The notes beneath the pieces were generated by a model. The model was given only the letters and a program-made list of their open reading frames with translations. It was not told the origin of the DNA and did not search any database. 64,000 nucleotides of DNA from 20CM-2-65-7 sp963830455. GTDB lineage: Bacteria > Gemmatimonadota > Gemmatimonadetes > Gemmatimonadales > GWC2-71-9. A program made the translations under genes and the position numbers. The stretch is from the NCBI GenBank assembly GCA_963830455.1, contig CAWHMT010000004.1:496001-560000 (forward strand), written 5' to 3'. Shown here one piece after another: positions 49,348 to 57,355 of the stretch (position 1 is its first letter; each line of letters starts with the position of its first letter).

Positions 49348-50493
49348 GTGCGCGACATCCGGGGTGCGGTCGCGCGTTGGGCGGCGCAGTTCTGGGCCGA
49401 CCTCAAGAGCAGCACTGACGCCGGGTTCTTGAGTGTCCTGCGGTTCCTCGGTTTGCTCTATGGACCGATTGACGCGCGGCTGCCGATCACCGACGCGTTC
49501 CGAAAAGCACTCGGCTATCGTCTCGCGCCGCACGTGTCCTGGCGCCACGCGCTGGGCGGCATCGCGTACCTGTTGTTCATCCTGCTCGTGATCACGGGCG
49601 TGTTGCTCTCGATTCATTACCGGCCATCCGTCCAGGAAGCCTATCCCAGCATTCAGCACATCGTGTCGGATGTGAGACTGGGGTGGTTGATGCGAGACCT
49701 CCACGTCTGGGCCGCCAACCTGGTCGTCCTCGTGGTCCTCGCCCACATGGCGCGGGTGTTCTTCGACGCAGCCTACAAGCCGCCGCGAGAGACCAGCTGG
49801 CTGGTGGGCGTTGGCCTGCTCTTCTTGGTGCTCGCCTTCGGCGCGACGGGCACGTTGTTGCCGTGGGATCAGGGGGCCTATTGGACCGTGTCCGAGGCAC
49901 TCAACGGAATCGCGGGCATGCCGATTCTCGGCGGCCTTGCCGCTGGTCTGCTGCGTGGCGATCCCATCGTTTCGGGAGCCACGCTGAGCCGCTTCTTTGC
50001 CGTCCACGTCATCGTCCTGCCGTGGTTCGCGTTCGCCCTCCTCGTGTTTCACTTCACGATGGTGCGGCGGCACGGCATCGCACCCCCCGCGCACCCGCCG
50101 GCGAAGTCCGCGGAAGCGAGCGGACGTCCGTTCTTCCCCAACCATTTGCTGCGTTCGTTCAGCGTCGCGGCGGTCGTGTGCGCCTTGATGGTCACGCTGG
50201 CCGCCTTCTGGCCACGACCGATCGGCGATCCCGCGAACCCGTCGGTGCTCCCCGATAGCCTCATTGCTACCTGGATCGTGGTGGATGTGTCGCGCGCGCT
50301 GACCCATTACCTCGGCGCTTGGGGGTTCGTCGCCTTCACGCTGTTGGGGCTGAGCCTCGCGCTGGTGCCGCTGTTCGATCGGGGACCGGAGCGGGATCTC
50401 CGGCGGCGACCTGCGGTGGCGAGTCTCGGTGCGGTGTTTTTCCTCGCGTTCTTTCTGCTGTGGATCGTCGGCAGCCGGTTGCGCGCCCCATGA
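49348..50493 (+). CDS. Cytochrome b (b6/subunit IV-like) without PEWY motif
   Basis: 381 residues from GTG 49348, two bases after the previous stop. The N-terminal b6-like part has both haem pairs: DLHVWAANLVVLVVLAHMAR and VHVIVLPWFAFALLVFHFTM. The subunit IV-like part follows (FFPNHLLRSFSVAAVVCAL), but where quinol-oxidising enzymes have PEWY it reads DSLIATWIVVDVSRALTHY. Together with a cluster-less Rieske partner this argues against normal Qo-site bifurcation. A quinol dehydrogenase feeding the next gene's haems is a likely role. The stop overlaps the next start. Confidence 0.9.
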   Translation: MRDIRGAVARWAAQFWADLKSSTDAGFLSVLRFLGLLYGPIDARLPITDAFRKALGYRLAPHVSWRHALGGIAYLLFILLVITGVLLSIHYRPSVQEAYPSIQHIVSDVRLGWLMRDLHVWAANLVVLVVLAHMARVFFDAAYKPPRETSWLVGVGLLFLVLAFGATGTLLPWDQGAYWTVSEALNGIAGMPILGGLAAGLLRGDPIVSGATLSRFFAVHVIVLPWFAFALLVFHFTMVRRHGIAPPAHPPAKSAEASGRPFFPNHLLRSFSVAAVVCALMVTLAAFWPRPIGDPANPSVLPDSLIATWIVVDVSRALTHYLGAWGFVAFTLLGLSLALVPLFDRGPERDLRRRPAVASLGAVFFLAFFLLWIVGSRLRAP

Positions 50494-51752
50494 TGAGCCG
50501 CGTCCTGGTGGTACTTGCGCTCGCGGCGACCGCCGCGTTCCTGCCGCTCCGCGCGGCGCTCGCGCAACAAGCACGGGGTGGGGGCCCGTCGGTCGAGGGC
50601 CTCGCCGACACGACGTATGGGTGCGTTGCCTGCCATGCCGACAAGCGCACCGCGTTCGTCCTCGGCGTACACTCCGAGCGCGGCATCAAATGCCACGACT
50701 GCCACGGCGGCGATCCCTCCGCCTTCGCACTCCCCGCGGCCCACCGCGGCGGCTTCATCGGAGCGCCCAGCAAAGTCGCCACCGTCACGCTGTGCGGGTC
50801 CTGCCACTCGAATCCCGATCGGATGCGGCAGTTCGGCCTGCCAACCGGCCAGCTTGCGGAGTTCCGCTCCAGCCGGCATGGCCGTCTGCTGCTGCTGAAT
50901 CACGATCTCAACGCGCCGACCTGCACCGATTGCCACGACGCCCACACGATTCTGCGTCCCGACGACGCGCGCAGCACCGTGTACCCCACGAACATCCCGC
51001 ACACCTGCGCCCGGTGTCACGAAGACAAGCGACTGATGGCGAAGTACAACCTGCCGACGGATCAAGTCGAGCGCTTTCGCCGCAGCGCCCACGGCGTCGC
51101 CCTGTTCCAGGAGCAGAATTTCGCCGCCCCCACGTGCGTGGGATGCCACGGCTCCCACTCGGCGTTGCCGCCGACGGTGACCGAGATCGCGAACGTCTGC
51201 GAGCGCTGCCATCAGCTCGTGGGTAACGCGTTCAACCGCGGGCCCCACGCCCGCGCCGCGCAAACGGGAAAGCTGGCCGGTTGTCTCGGGTGCCACAGCA
51301 ATCACGACACCGAGCGCGTGCCGGTCGATCGGATCACGGCGGCGTGCGCACGGTGTCATGCCGCGGGGACGCGCGCGATGACGCTCGGTGCGCAGATCCA
51401 GCAGAGCGCCCTGCAGGCCACGGAGGACATGCGGGCGGCCGACAGCGCGATCCAACGCCTGACGCGCGCCGGTGTGCAGACCGGCGACGCGCGGTTCCGC
51501 TACCAGACCGCCCTCACGGCGTACCTGCAGATCGCGCAAGCTCAGCACAGCCTGAATCTCGAGTCGCTCGAGGAGCTCACGCGTCGCGTCCGCTCGATCT
51601 CTCGCGACTTGCGGGGCTCGGCGGAGGTGGCGGAGGACCGGCAGTGGGAGCACAAGCTGCTACTCATTCCCGTGTGGTTCCTCGCCCTGGCGTCCGTCGT
51701 ACTCGCCTGGCTCACGCTGCGCAGGCTCGAGCGTAGCAGCGGCGGATCATGA
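50490..51752 (+). CDS. Nonahaem membrane-anchored cytochrome c
   Basis: 420 residues: signal peptide (LVVLALAATAAFLPLRAALA), nine CxxCH sites between residues 45 and 290 (CVACH, CHDCH, CGSCH, CTDCH, CARCH, CVGCH, CERCH, CLGCH, CARCH), a helical coiled region (residues 300-385), and a C-terminal membrane anchor LLLIPVWFLALASVVLAWL. Distal His residues precede several sites, suggesting bis-His haems. ATGA overlap with the cytochrome b suggests it is the direct electron acceptor or donor of that module, replacing Rieske and cytochrome c1. Confidence 0.92.
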   Translation: MMSRVLVVLALAATAAFLPLRAALAQQARGGGPSVEGLADTTYGCVACHADKRTAFVLGVHSERGIKCHDCHGGDPSAFALPAAHRGGFIGAPSKVATVTLCGSCHSNPDRMRQFGLPTGQLAEFRSSRHGRLLLLNHDLNAPTCTDCHDAHTILRPDDARSTVYPTNIPHTCARCHEDKRLMAKYNLPTDQVERFRRSAHGVALFQEQNFAAPTCVGCHGSHSALPPTVTEIANVCERCHQLVGNAFNRGPHARAAQTGKLAGCLGCHSNHDTERVPVDRITAACARCHAAGTRAMTLGAQIQQSALQATEDMRAADSAIQRLTRAGVQTGDARFRYQTALTAYLQIAQAQHSLNLESLEELTRRVRSISRDLRGSAEVAEDRQWEHKLLLIPVWFLALASVVLAWLTLRRLERSSGGS

Positions 51753-53773
51753 CCGCCGCTCCACCTCCTGCCTCTCCCGCTCCCGTTTCACGTCGTCGGG
51801 AACGCCTCTCGCGTCTGGTGCGGGTGCTCGTCCCCGCGTCCATCACGGCGGTCATCCTGCTGGCCGTGAGCTCGATCGGCTTCATCGAATACAGCGCCCA
51901 GCCGGGCTTCTGTAAGACCTGTCACAACATGCGCCCATACTACGACTCATGGGCGACATCCTCCCACCGCGACGTGCCGTGCATCAAGTGCCACTACGCT
52001 CCCGGCATCCGTGCCGAGGCCATGGGGAAACTTCAGGCCGCAAACCAGGTCGTGAAGTACATCACGGGCAGCTATGGCACCAAACCGTGGGCTGAGATCG
52101 AGGATGCGGCGTGCCTGCGGTCGGGCTGCCACTCGGAGCGGAAGGTGGAGGGCGTGGTCGACTACAAGGGTGTGCGTTTCGACCACACGACGCACCTGGG
52201 CGAGCTACGGCGGGGCAAGCAGCTGCGTTGCACCAGTTGTCACTCGCAGATCGTGCAGGGCGACCACGTCGCGGTGACGCAAGGGACCTGCTTCCTCTGC
52301 CACTTCAAGGACCGGCCCGCGGGGGCCCCGATCGCCGGCTGCATCGGGTGCCATGCTTCTCCGCCGCGCATCGTCTCGGCCGCCGGGTACGTGGTGGATC
52401 ATGCCCAGTACGTCCAGGATCGCGTGTCTTGCCTCTCGTGCCATGCCGAGGTGACGGCCGGGACCGGAATGGCCGAGCGCGCCCGCTGCTTCAACTGTCA
52501 CAATGAGCCCGAGCGCCTCGCGAAGTTCGAGGATACCGTGCTCGTGCACCGGGTGCACATCGCCGATCACAACGTCGAGTGCACGCAATGTCACACCCCG
52601 ATCGAGCACCGCGTGGTCTCGCTGGCCACGACGTTCGAGCTCGATTGCACCAGCTGCCATTCCCGGGTCCACGATGCCCAGCGGCGACTGTATGCGGGGA
52701 CGGGGGGGCACGGCTCTCCAGAATCCCCCAGCCGGATGTTCCTCGCCCGCGTTTCCTGCACCGGCTGTCACGGGCTCCCGACGACCGTCCGCGGACACGA
52801 ACGGGTGCGGCTCGCCGGAGAGGCGTCGTGCATGTCGTGTCATGGCATCCGCTACGCCAATCTGCTGCCCTCCTGGCAGCGCGAAATGGAGGGCAAGCTC
52901 GCCCGCGTCGCCCCGGTCGTGGCGAGTGCCACGGCTGCGCTGGGGTCGGCGACCGTTCGCGGCCGTGCCGCCGCCGACAGTCTGCTCGGGCTGGCGCAGG
53001 ACAATGTAGAGCTGGTGCGCGTCGGGAAGGCCGCCCACAACGTCGCCTACGCTGATCGGCTGCTCCGGGCGGCGCTCGATTTGACCCGCGCAGCCGTCCG
53101 CGCCGGATCGCTGGCCTACACCGTTCCGCAGATCAACCTCGGCCCTCCGCTCGGCGAGAACGCCTGTTTCGGCTGTCACGTCGGCGTGGAGCGGGCGAAG
53201 GTGACGTTCCAGGGCCGTGCATTCAATCACGAGCCGCATGTGCTGCGCGGTGGACTGGGGTGTGCGGACTGCCACACGCCGCTGGATCGCCACGGCGGCA
53301 CGACAGTCACGCTTGCAGGGTGTGACGCCTGCCACCACAACGCGGTCCGGCCGATGAACTGCGTGCGGTGCCACGCCGGGCCGGAGGGTGGGGCGGGGGC
53401 GCCCGCAGCGCCGATCGCGACCGCCACGGGCGCCTTTTCGCATCCCGTGCACGTCCAGGCCAACATCGCGTGTACGACGTGCCACACGCCGCCCGCGATG
53501 AGCGCGCGCGCGCTGGTCTGCCAGACGTGTCACAACCAGCACCATGAGCCCGACCGCACCTGCTCGAGTTGTCACCGGGCGGACAGTGGCGTGCTCGCCA
53601 AGCACACCCGCTCCGCGCATAACGGCTGCGTCGCCTGTCACGCGGAGACGCCCAACTTGAACCGCTGGTCGCGCCAGATCTGTACGACGTGTCACGTCCA
53701 GCAGGCGAGCGGTCACTACGCCACCCGGTCGTGTGAGGCCTGCCATCAAATCCCAGCCATGAGGACGGAGTGA
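51749..53773 (+). CDS. 22-haem NapC/NirT-type cytochrome c
   Basis: 674 residues. An N-terminal membrane helix (VLVPASITAVILLAVSSIGF) and the NapC/NirT start GFCKTCHNMRPYYDSWATSS, then DVPCIKCHYAPG, typical of quinol-dehydrogenating tetrahaem proteins. Twenty-one CxxCH motifs plus one CX4CH (CLRSGCH) occur, in two dense blocks (about 50-360 and 470-670) separated by a haem-free helical stretch (EMEGKLARVAPVVASATAAL). Very large haem count for one chain; probably a periplasmic wire from the inner membrane outward. The GTGA overlap at the end couples it to the next gene. Confidence 0.93.
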   Translation: MTAAPPPASPAPVSRRRERLSRLVRVLVPASITAVILLAVSSIGFIEYSAQPGFCKTCHNMRPYYDSWATSSHRDVPCIKCHYAPGIRAEAMGKLQAANQVVKYITGSYGTKPWAEIEDAACLRSGCHSERKVEGVVDYKGVRFDHTTHLGELRRGKQLRCTSCHSQIVQGDHVAVTQGTCFLCHFKDRPAGAPIAGCIGCHASPPRIVSAAGYVVDHAQYVQDRVSCLSCHAEVTAGTGMAERARCFNCHNEPERLAKFEDTVLVHRVHIADHNVECTQCHTPIEHRVVSLATTFELDCTSCHSRVHDAQRRLYAGTGGHGSPESPSRMFLARVSCTGCHGLPTTVRGHERVRLAGEASCMSCHGIRYANLLPSWQREMEGKLARVAPVVASATAALGSATVRGRAAADSLLGLAQDNVELVRVGKAAHNVAYADRLLRAALDLTRAAVRAGSLAYTVPQINLGPPLGENACFGCHVGVERAKVTFQGRAFNHEPHVLRGGLGCADCHTPLDRHGGTTVTLAGCDACHHNAVRPMNCVRCHAGPEGGAGAPAAPIATATGAFSHPVHVQANIACTTCHTPPAMSARALVCQTCHNQHHEPDRTCSSCHRADSGVLAKHTRSAHNGCVACHAETPNLNRWSRQICTTCHVQQASGHYATRSCEACHQIPAMRTE

Positions 53774-55014
53774 CGATCGCGCGAGTCGCTTTCCTGGGCC
53801 TGCTGTGGACTGGCACCGCGGCGGCGCAGGGGGTCACGTGCGAGAAGTGCCACGGCAATCGTGATTTCCTGGTCGGGAAGGGGGGTGGTGGACCGCAGGG
53901 CGATTCCGGCCTCTACGTGCCTGCCAGCAGGTTGCAGGACACGCGGCACGCGTCGCTGCGGTGCGCGCAGTGCCATGTGGATTACGATGCGGGCTACCCG
54001 CATCGCGCCACCTCACGCGTCGTCCCCTGCCAAACGTGCCATGCCGCTGAGGGCCGGGACTGGGAAGTGTCGATTCACGCCGCCAACGCGACGACGGCCG
54101 GCGATGCTCCGACATGCGTCGGCTGTCACGGCTCGCACACGGTGTACGGAGCGGCGGACCGCCGTTCGCCCACGAACGCCCTGAACGTGGCGGCGCTGTG
54201 CGGGCGCTGTCACGCCGATTTGCGGATCACCGGCACCTACTTCGCGACCGAGGACAAGCGCACCGCGCGCACGGCGGTTGCGCATTACCACACCACGGTG
54301 CACGGCACCGCGCTGACCCGCGCCGGACTCGTGGTGTCCGCGACGTGCAACGACTGCCACACCGCGCACAAGGTTCTCCCGGCCGATTCCGCGGGGTCGT
54401 CGGTCAACCGGGCGCACATTCCAGCCACGTGCGGTGCGTGTCACGTGGGCGTCGTGGAGACGTTCGACAGCTCCGCGCACGGCGTCGCCTACCAGACGGG
54501 GGCGCGCACGCCGACCGGCCATCCGGCGCCGGTGTGTGTGGACTGTCATTCGGCGCACGAGATCGTGCGTGCCGACCAGCCGCAGTGGCTGCTTGGCGTC
54601 GTGGAAGAATGCGGCAAGTGCCACGAGCGGCTGTACGAGACGTACTTCGAGACGTATCACGGCAAGGTCACGCGGCTGGGCTTCAACCTCGCCGCCACCT
54701 GCGCCGATTGTCACACGGCGCACAACATGCGGCCGGCGTTGGATACCCGCTCATCGGTTTACGCTGAAAACCTCGTCGCAACGTGCGGGCGCTGCCATGC
54801 GAACGCCAACGCGAACTTCGTGCGCTACCAACCGCACGGCGATCCGAAGGACCGCCATAGGTATCCGATGCTCTTTTGGAGCTGGCTGTTCATGACGGTG
54901 CTGCTGGTGAGCGTGATGTCGTTCTTCCTGCTTCATACGCTGCTGTGGGTCACCCGCCTGACCATCAACCGGCTGCGCGGTCGGGGTCGGGACCACCCGG
55001 AGACCCCCGCGTGA
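53770..55014 (+). CDS. Undecahaem membrane-anchored cytochrome c
   Basis: 414 residues from a GTG that overlaps the previous stop. Signal peptide (VAFLGLLWTGTAAAQG), eleven CxxCH sites (CEKCH, CAQCH, CQTCH, CVGCH, CGRCH, CNDCH, CGACH, CVDCH, CGKCH, CADCH, CGRCH), and a C-terminal membrane helix (FWSWLFMTVLLVSVMSFFLL). Repeats such as 'C-x-D-C-H-x-A-H' and 'S-x-H-G-x-A' resemble the nonahaem protein at 50490, so the two are probably paralogues. Coupled by GTGA to the b561-like gene, the likely membrane partner. Confidence 0.92.
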   Translation: MTIARVAFLGLLWTGTAAAQGVTCEKCHGNRDFLVGKGGGGPQGDSGLYVPASRLQDTRHASLRCAQCHVDYDAGYPHRATSRVVPCQTCHAAEGRDWEVSIHAANATTAGDAPTCVGCHGSHTVYGAADRRSPTNALNVAALCGRCHADLRITGTYFATEDKRTARTAVAHYHTTVHGTALTRAGLVVSATCNDCHTAHKVLPADSAGSSVNRAHIPATCGACHVGVVETFDSSAHGVAYQTGARTPTGHPAPVCVDCHSAHEIVRADQPQWLLGVVEECGKCHERLYETYFETYHGKVTRLGFNLAATCADCHTAHNMRPALDTRSSVYAENLVATCGRCHANANANFVRYQPHGDPKDRHRYPMLFWSWLFMTVLLVSVMSFFLLHTLLWVTRLTINRLRGRGRDHPETPA

Positions 55015-55859
55015 CGCCGCGTCCCTTGAACGCCTCGGATCGCGGCGCCGGCCCCTACGTCTGGCGCTTTACGCCGCTGCAACGGGCGCTGCACGCCATG
55101 GTGATCGTGTCGTTCTTCGGCCTCGTGATCACCGGGCTGCCTTTGCACTTCGCGCATGCAGCGTGGGCGCGCGTGCTCATCCGGCTGGTCGGCGGCCTGC
55201 ACGCCGCCGGGCTGATCCACCGTTTTTGCGCGATCGTCACATTCGTCTACTTCATCATGCACCTGGGCGCGGTCGCCTACAGCATCGTCCAGAGCGGTAA
55301 CCCGAAACGCTTCTTCTGGGGCCCCGACTCGATGGTGCCGCAGCCGAAGGACCTGTTCGACGTCATTCAAATGTTCAAGTGGTTCTTCGGAAAGGGCGAG
55401 CAGCCGAGGTTCGATCGCTTCAGCTACATGGAGAAGTTCGACTATCTCGGCGTGTTCTGGGGCGTGGCCATCATCGGCGCGTCGGGGCTGTTGCTCTGGT
55501 TCCCCGAATTTTTCGCCAAGTTCCTGCCCGGCTGGGCGTTCAACGTCGCCACGATCGTGCACGGCGACGAGGCACTGCTTGCCATGAGCTTCATCTTCAC
55601 GATCCACTTCTTCAACGTGCACTTGAGGCCCGAGAAGTTTCCCATCGACCTCGTGATCTTCACGGGGCGGACCACGACGGGCTACATGCAGGAAGAGCAT
55701 CCCCTCGAATATGAGCGGCGCCGCGCGGCCGGCACGCTCGACGTCCTGACGGCGCCTGCGGTGTCGCGCGCGGGATACTTGTGGTCGGTCGTCCTGGGGT
55801 TCGCATCGCTCGCCCTCGGCGTTTCCCTCGTGATCCTCGTGCTGTGGGCACTCCTCTGA
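55011..55859 (+). CDS. Cytochrome b561-like di-haem membrane protein
   Basis: 282 residues, GTG start in a GTGA overlap. Four to five membrane helices with His residues placed for two b haems: PLQRALHAMVIVSFFGLVI, IHRFCAIVTFVYFIMHLGA, and ATIVHGDEALLAMSFIFTIHFFNVH, like the gamma subunits of formate dehydrogenase, thiosulfate reductase or TMAO-type enzymes. It would exchange electrons between quinone and the multihaem proteins encoded next to it. The TGA shares a base with the barrel gene (TGATG). Confidence 0.88.
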   Translation: MTPRPLNASDRGAGPYVWRFTPLQRALHAMVIVSFFGLVITGLPLHFAHAAWARVLIRLVGGLHAAGLIHRFCAIVTFVYFIMHLGAVAYSIVQSGNPKRFFWGPDSMVPQPKDLFDVIQMFKWFFGKGEQPRFDRFSYMEKFDYLGVFWGVAIIGASGLLLWFPEFFAKFLPGWAFNVATIVHGDEALLAMSFIFTIHFFNVHLRPEKFPIDLVIFTGRTTTGYMQEEHPLEYERRRAAGTLDVLTAPAVSRAGYLWSVVLGFASLALGVSLVILVLWALL

Positions 55860-57355
55860 TGCACCGCCTGCTGCTTCTTGGAATTGCCGCCGCACTCGTG
55901 ACATCCGGCTCGGTCGCCGCCCAGGGCTACCGCCTGCGGGTTGATACGCGCTGGCAGACCGCGGCCTACCGTGGCGTCACGCTCGACAGTATTCCGGTCG
56001 CCGATACCGTGATCTCCCCGGGCAGCGGGCCCGTCTCCCCTGACGGGTTCGCGGTGCGCTGCCTGCCGGGAGCGGCGTACTGCACGTTCTTCCGCCCTGG
56101 CGCAATCCGGCGCGGGGGACCCGCCACGAGCGCGGTCGAAGCCTCGATATGGGGTTTTGGCGTCAGAGGCCTGAGCGTGCGGGCTGCGGCCCGGGTCGGC
56201 GTCGATCTTGGCACCGCCGACGTGTGGCCTGGAACGAACCCGGCCGTGCAGCTGCTCGAAGGCTACGCTGAATACGCCGTGCCGCGGCTTACCGCGCGGC
56301 TGGGCCGCCAGGTGATCCCGTCGCGGCTCGGGATGACCGGTTTCGACGGCGCGGGGGTGACCGTGCGCGACGCGCGGCACGGGATCGAGTTGCAGGGCTA
56401 CGGCGGGTGGGGGCTGGCCCGCGGCGCGGCGCTCCCGGTCACGAGTCCGGCGCTCGATCCCCTCGACGATTTTCAGCCGCTCGAGCGGCAAGTCATCCTG
56501 GGCGTGGGAGGCGGCTGGACTTCGGCGCGCGCGGATCTGCGGGTCGAGTATCAGCGTGAGGTCGATCCGCACTTCAACAAATTTGTCTCCGAACGAGTCG
56601 GCTTCGATGGGGCGCTACGTCCCGTCCGAGACGTGCGGATTTCTGGAGGAGCGGATTACGACCTGGCTGCCGGGTGGTGGGGGAGCGCTGAGGCCAGCGT
56701 CGCGTACGTCACGCCCCGCGTACGCGGAACGCTCGGTGTGCGACGCTACCGCCCACACTTCGATCTCTGGACGATCTGGGGAGCATTCAGCCCCGTTCCG
56801 TATCGCGCGCTCGATGCGTCGGTCGCCTACGCGGTGGTGTCCCGTGTTGAGCTGCGTGGCCGCTACGAACGGTATCGCTACGACGAAGCGGCGACGGAAA
56901 CGCCGCTGTTCAGCGCCAAGCAAGACGGCTGGCGCTCAGCGCTGGGCATGACGGTGACCCCGGTTCGGGCGTGGACGCTGGACGCCGACTACCAACGCGA
57001 GTTCGGACCCGGCGCGTCGGTGGCGGGTGCCGCTGCCACGATCACCTACCAGCCGTCGCCGAGGATTCGCGCCACGCTGCTGGGTTCGAGCTTCGATCGG
57101 CCCCTCGAATTTCGCTTCAACGACGTCGGGGTTCGGACGGTGGGTGTGGACGCGCAATTCGTATCATCCGAACGATTCCGCATCGGACTCAGCGCGTATC
57201 ACTACAGCGAAGCGCACCACCGTCCCGACGCCGGCGCGTTCGACTGGAATCACTGGCGTGCGAGCGCGCGCGTCAGCTTCACGTTCGGCGAGGGCGATCC
57301 GCGCGGGCTCCCGCCCGCGATCCGTATGCTGCCCGGCGATCGGTCGGCCCGCTGA
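55859..57355 (+). CDS. Outer-membrane beta-barrel, possible porin of a cytochrome conduit
   Basis: 498 residues. Signal peptide (LLLLGIAAALVTSGSVAAQG), then alternating amphipathic strands: LRVDTRWQTAAYRGV, YAEYAVPRLTARLGRQVIP, ARADLRVEYQREVDP, RISGGADYDLAAGWW, RGTLGVRRYRPHFDLW, ASARVSFTFGEG near the end. About 20 or more strands are plausible. Flanked by a b561-like protein and a 16-haem cytochrome, it may sheath an outer-membrane electron conduit like the porin-cytochrome complexes of Geobacter or Shewanella. No sequence signature specific to MtrB was seen, so this is inference. Confidence 0.7.
   Translation: MHRLLLLGIAAALVTSGSVAAQGYRLRVDTRWQTAAYRGVTLDSIPVADTVISPGSGPVSPDGFAVRCLPGAAYCTFFRPGAIRRGGPATSAVEASIWGFGVRGLSVRAAARVGVDLGTADVWPGTNPAVQLLEGYAEYAVPRLTARLGRQVIPSRLGMTGFDGAGVTVRDARHGIELQGYGGWGLARGAALPVTSPALDPLDDFQPLERQVILGVGGGWTSARADLRVEYQREVDPHFNKFVSERVGFDGALRPVRDVRISGGADYDLAAGWWGSAEASVAYVTPRVRGTLGVRRYRPHFDLWTIWGAFSPVPYRALDASVAYAVVSRVELRGRYERYRYDEAATETPLFSAKQDGWRSALGMTVTPVRAWTLDADYQREFGPGASVAGAAATITYQPSPRIRATLLGSSFDRPLEFRFNDVGVRTVGVDAQFVSSERFRIGLSAYHYSEAHHRPDAGAFDWNHWRASARVSFTFGEGDPRGLPPAIRMLPGDRSAR

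Noticed and set aside
55859..57355. Firm MtrB/PioB assignment of the barrel
   Set aside because: No N-terminal CxxC or other MtrB-specific motif was seen; only context supports a conduit role.
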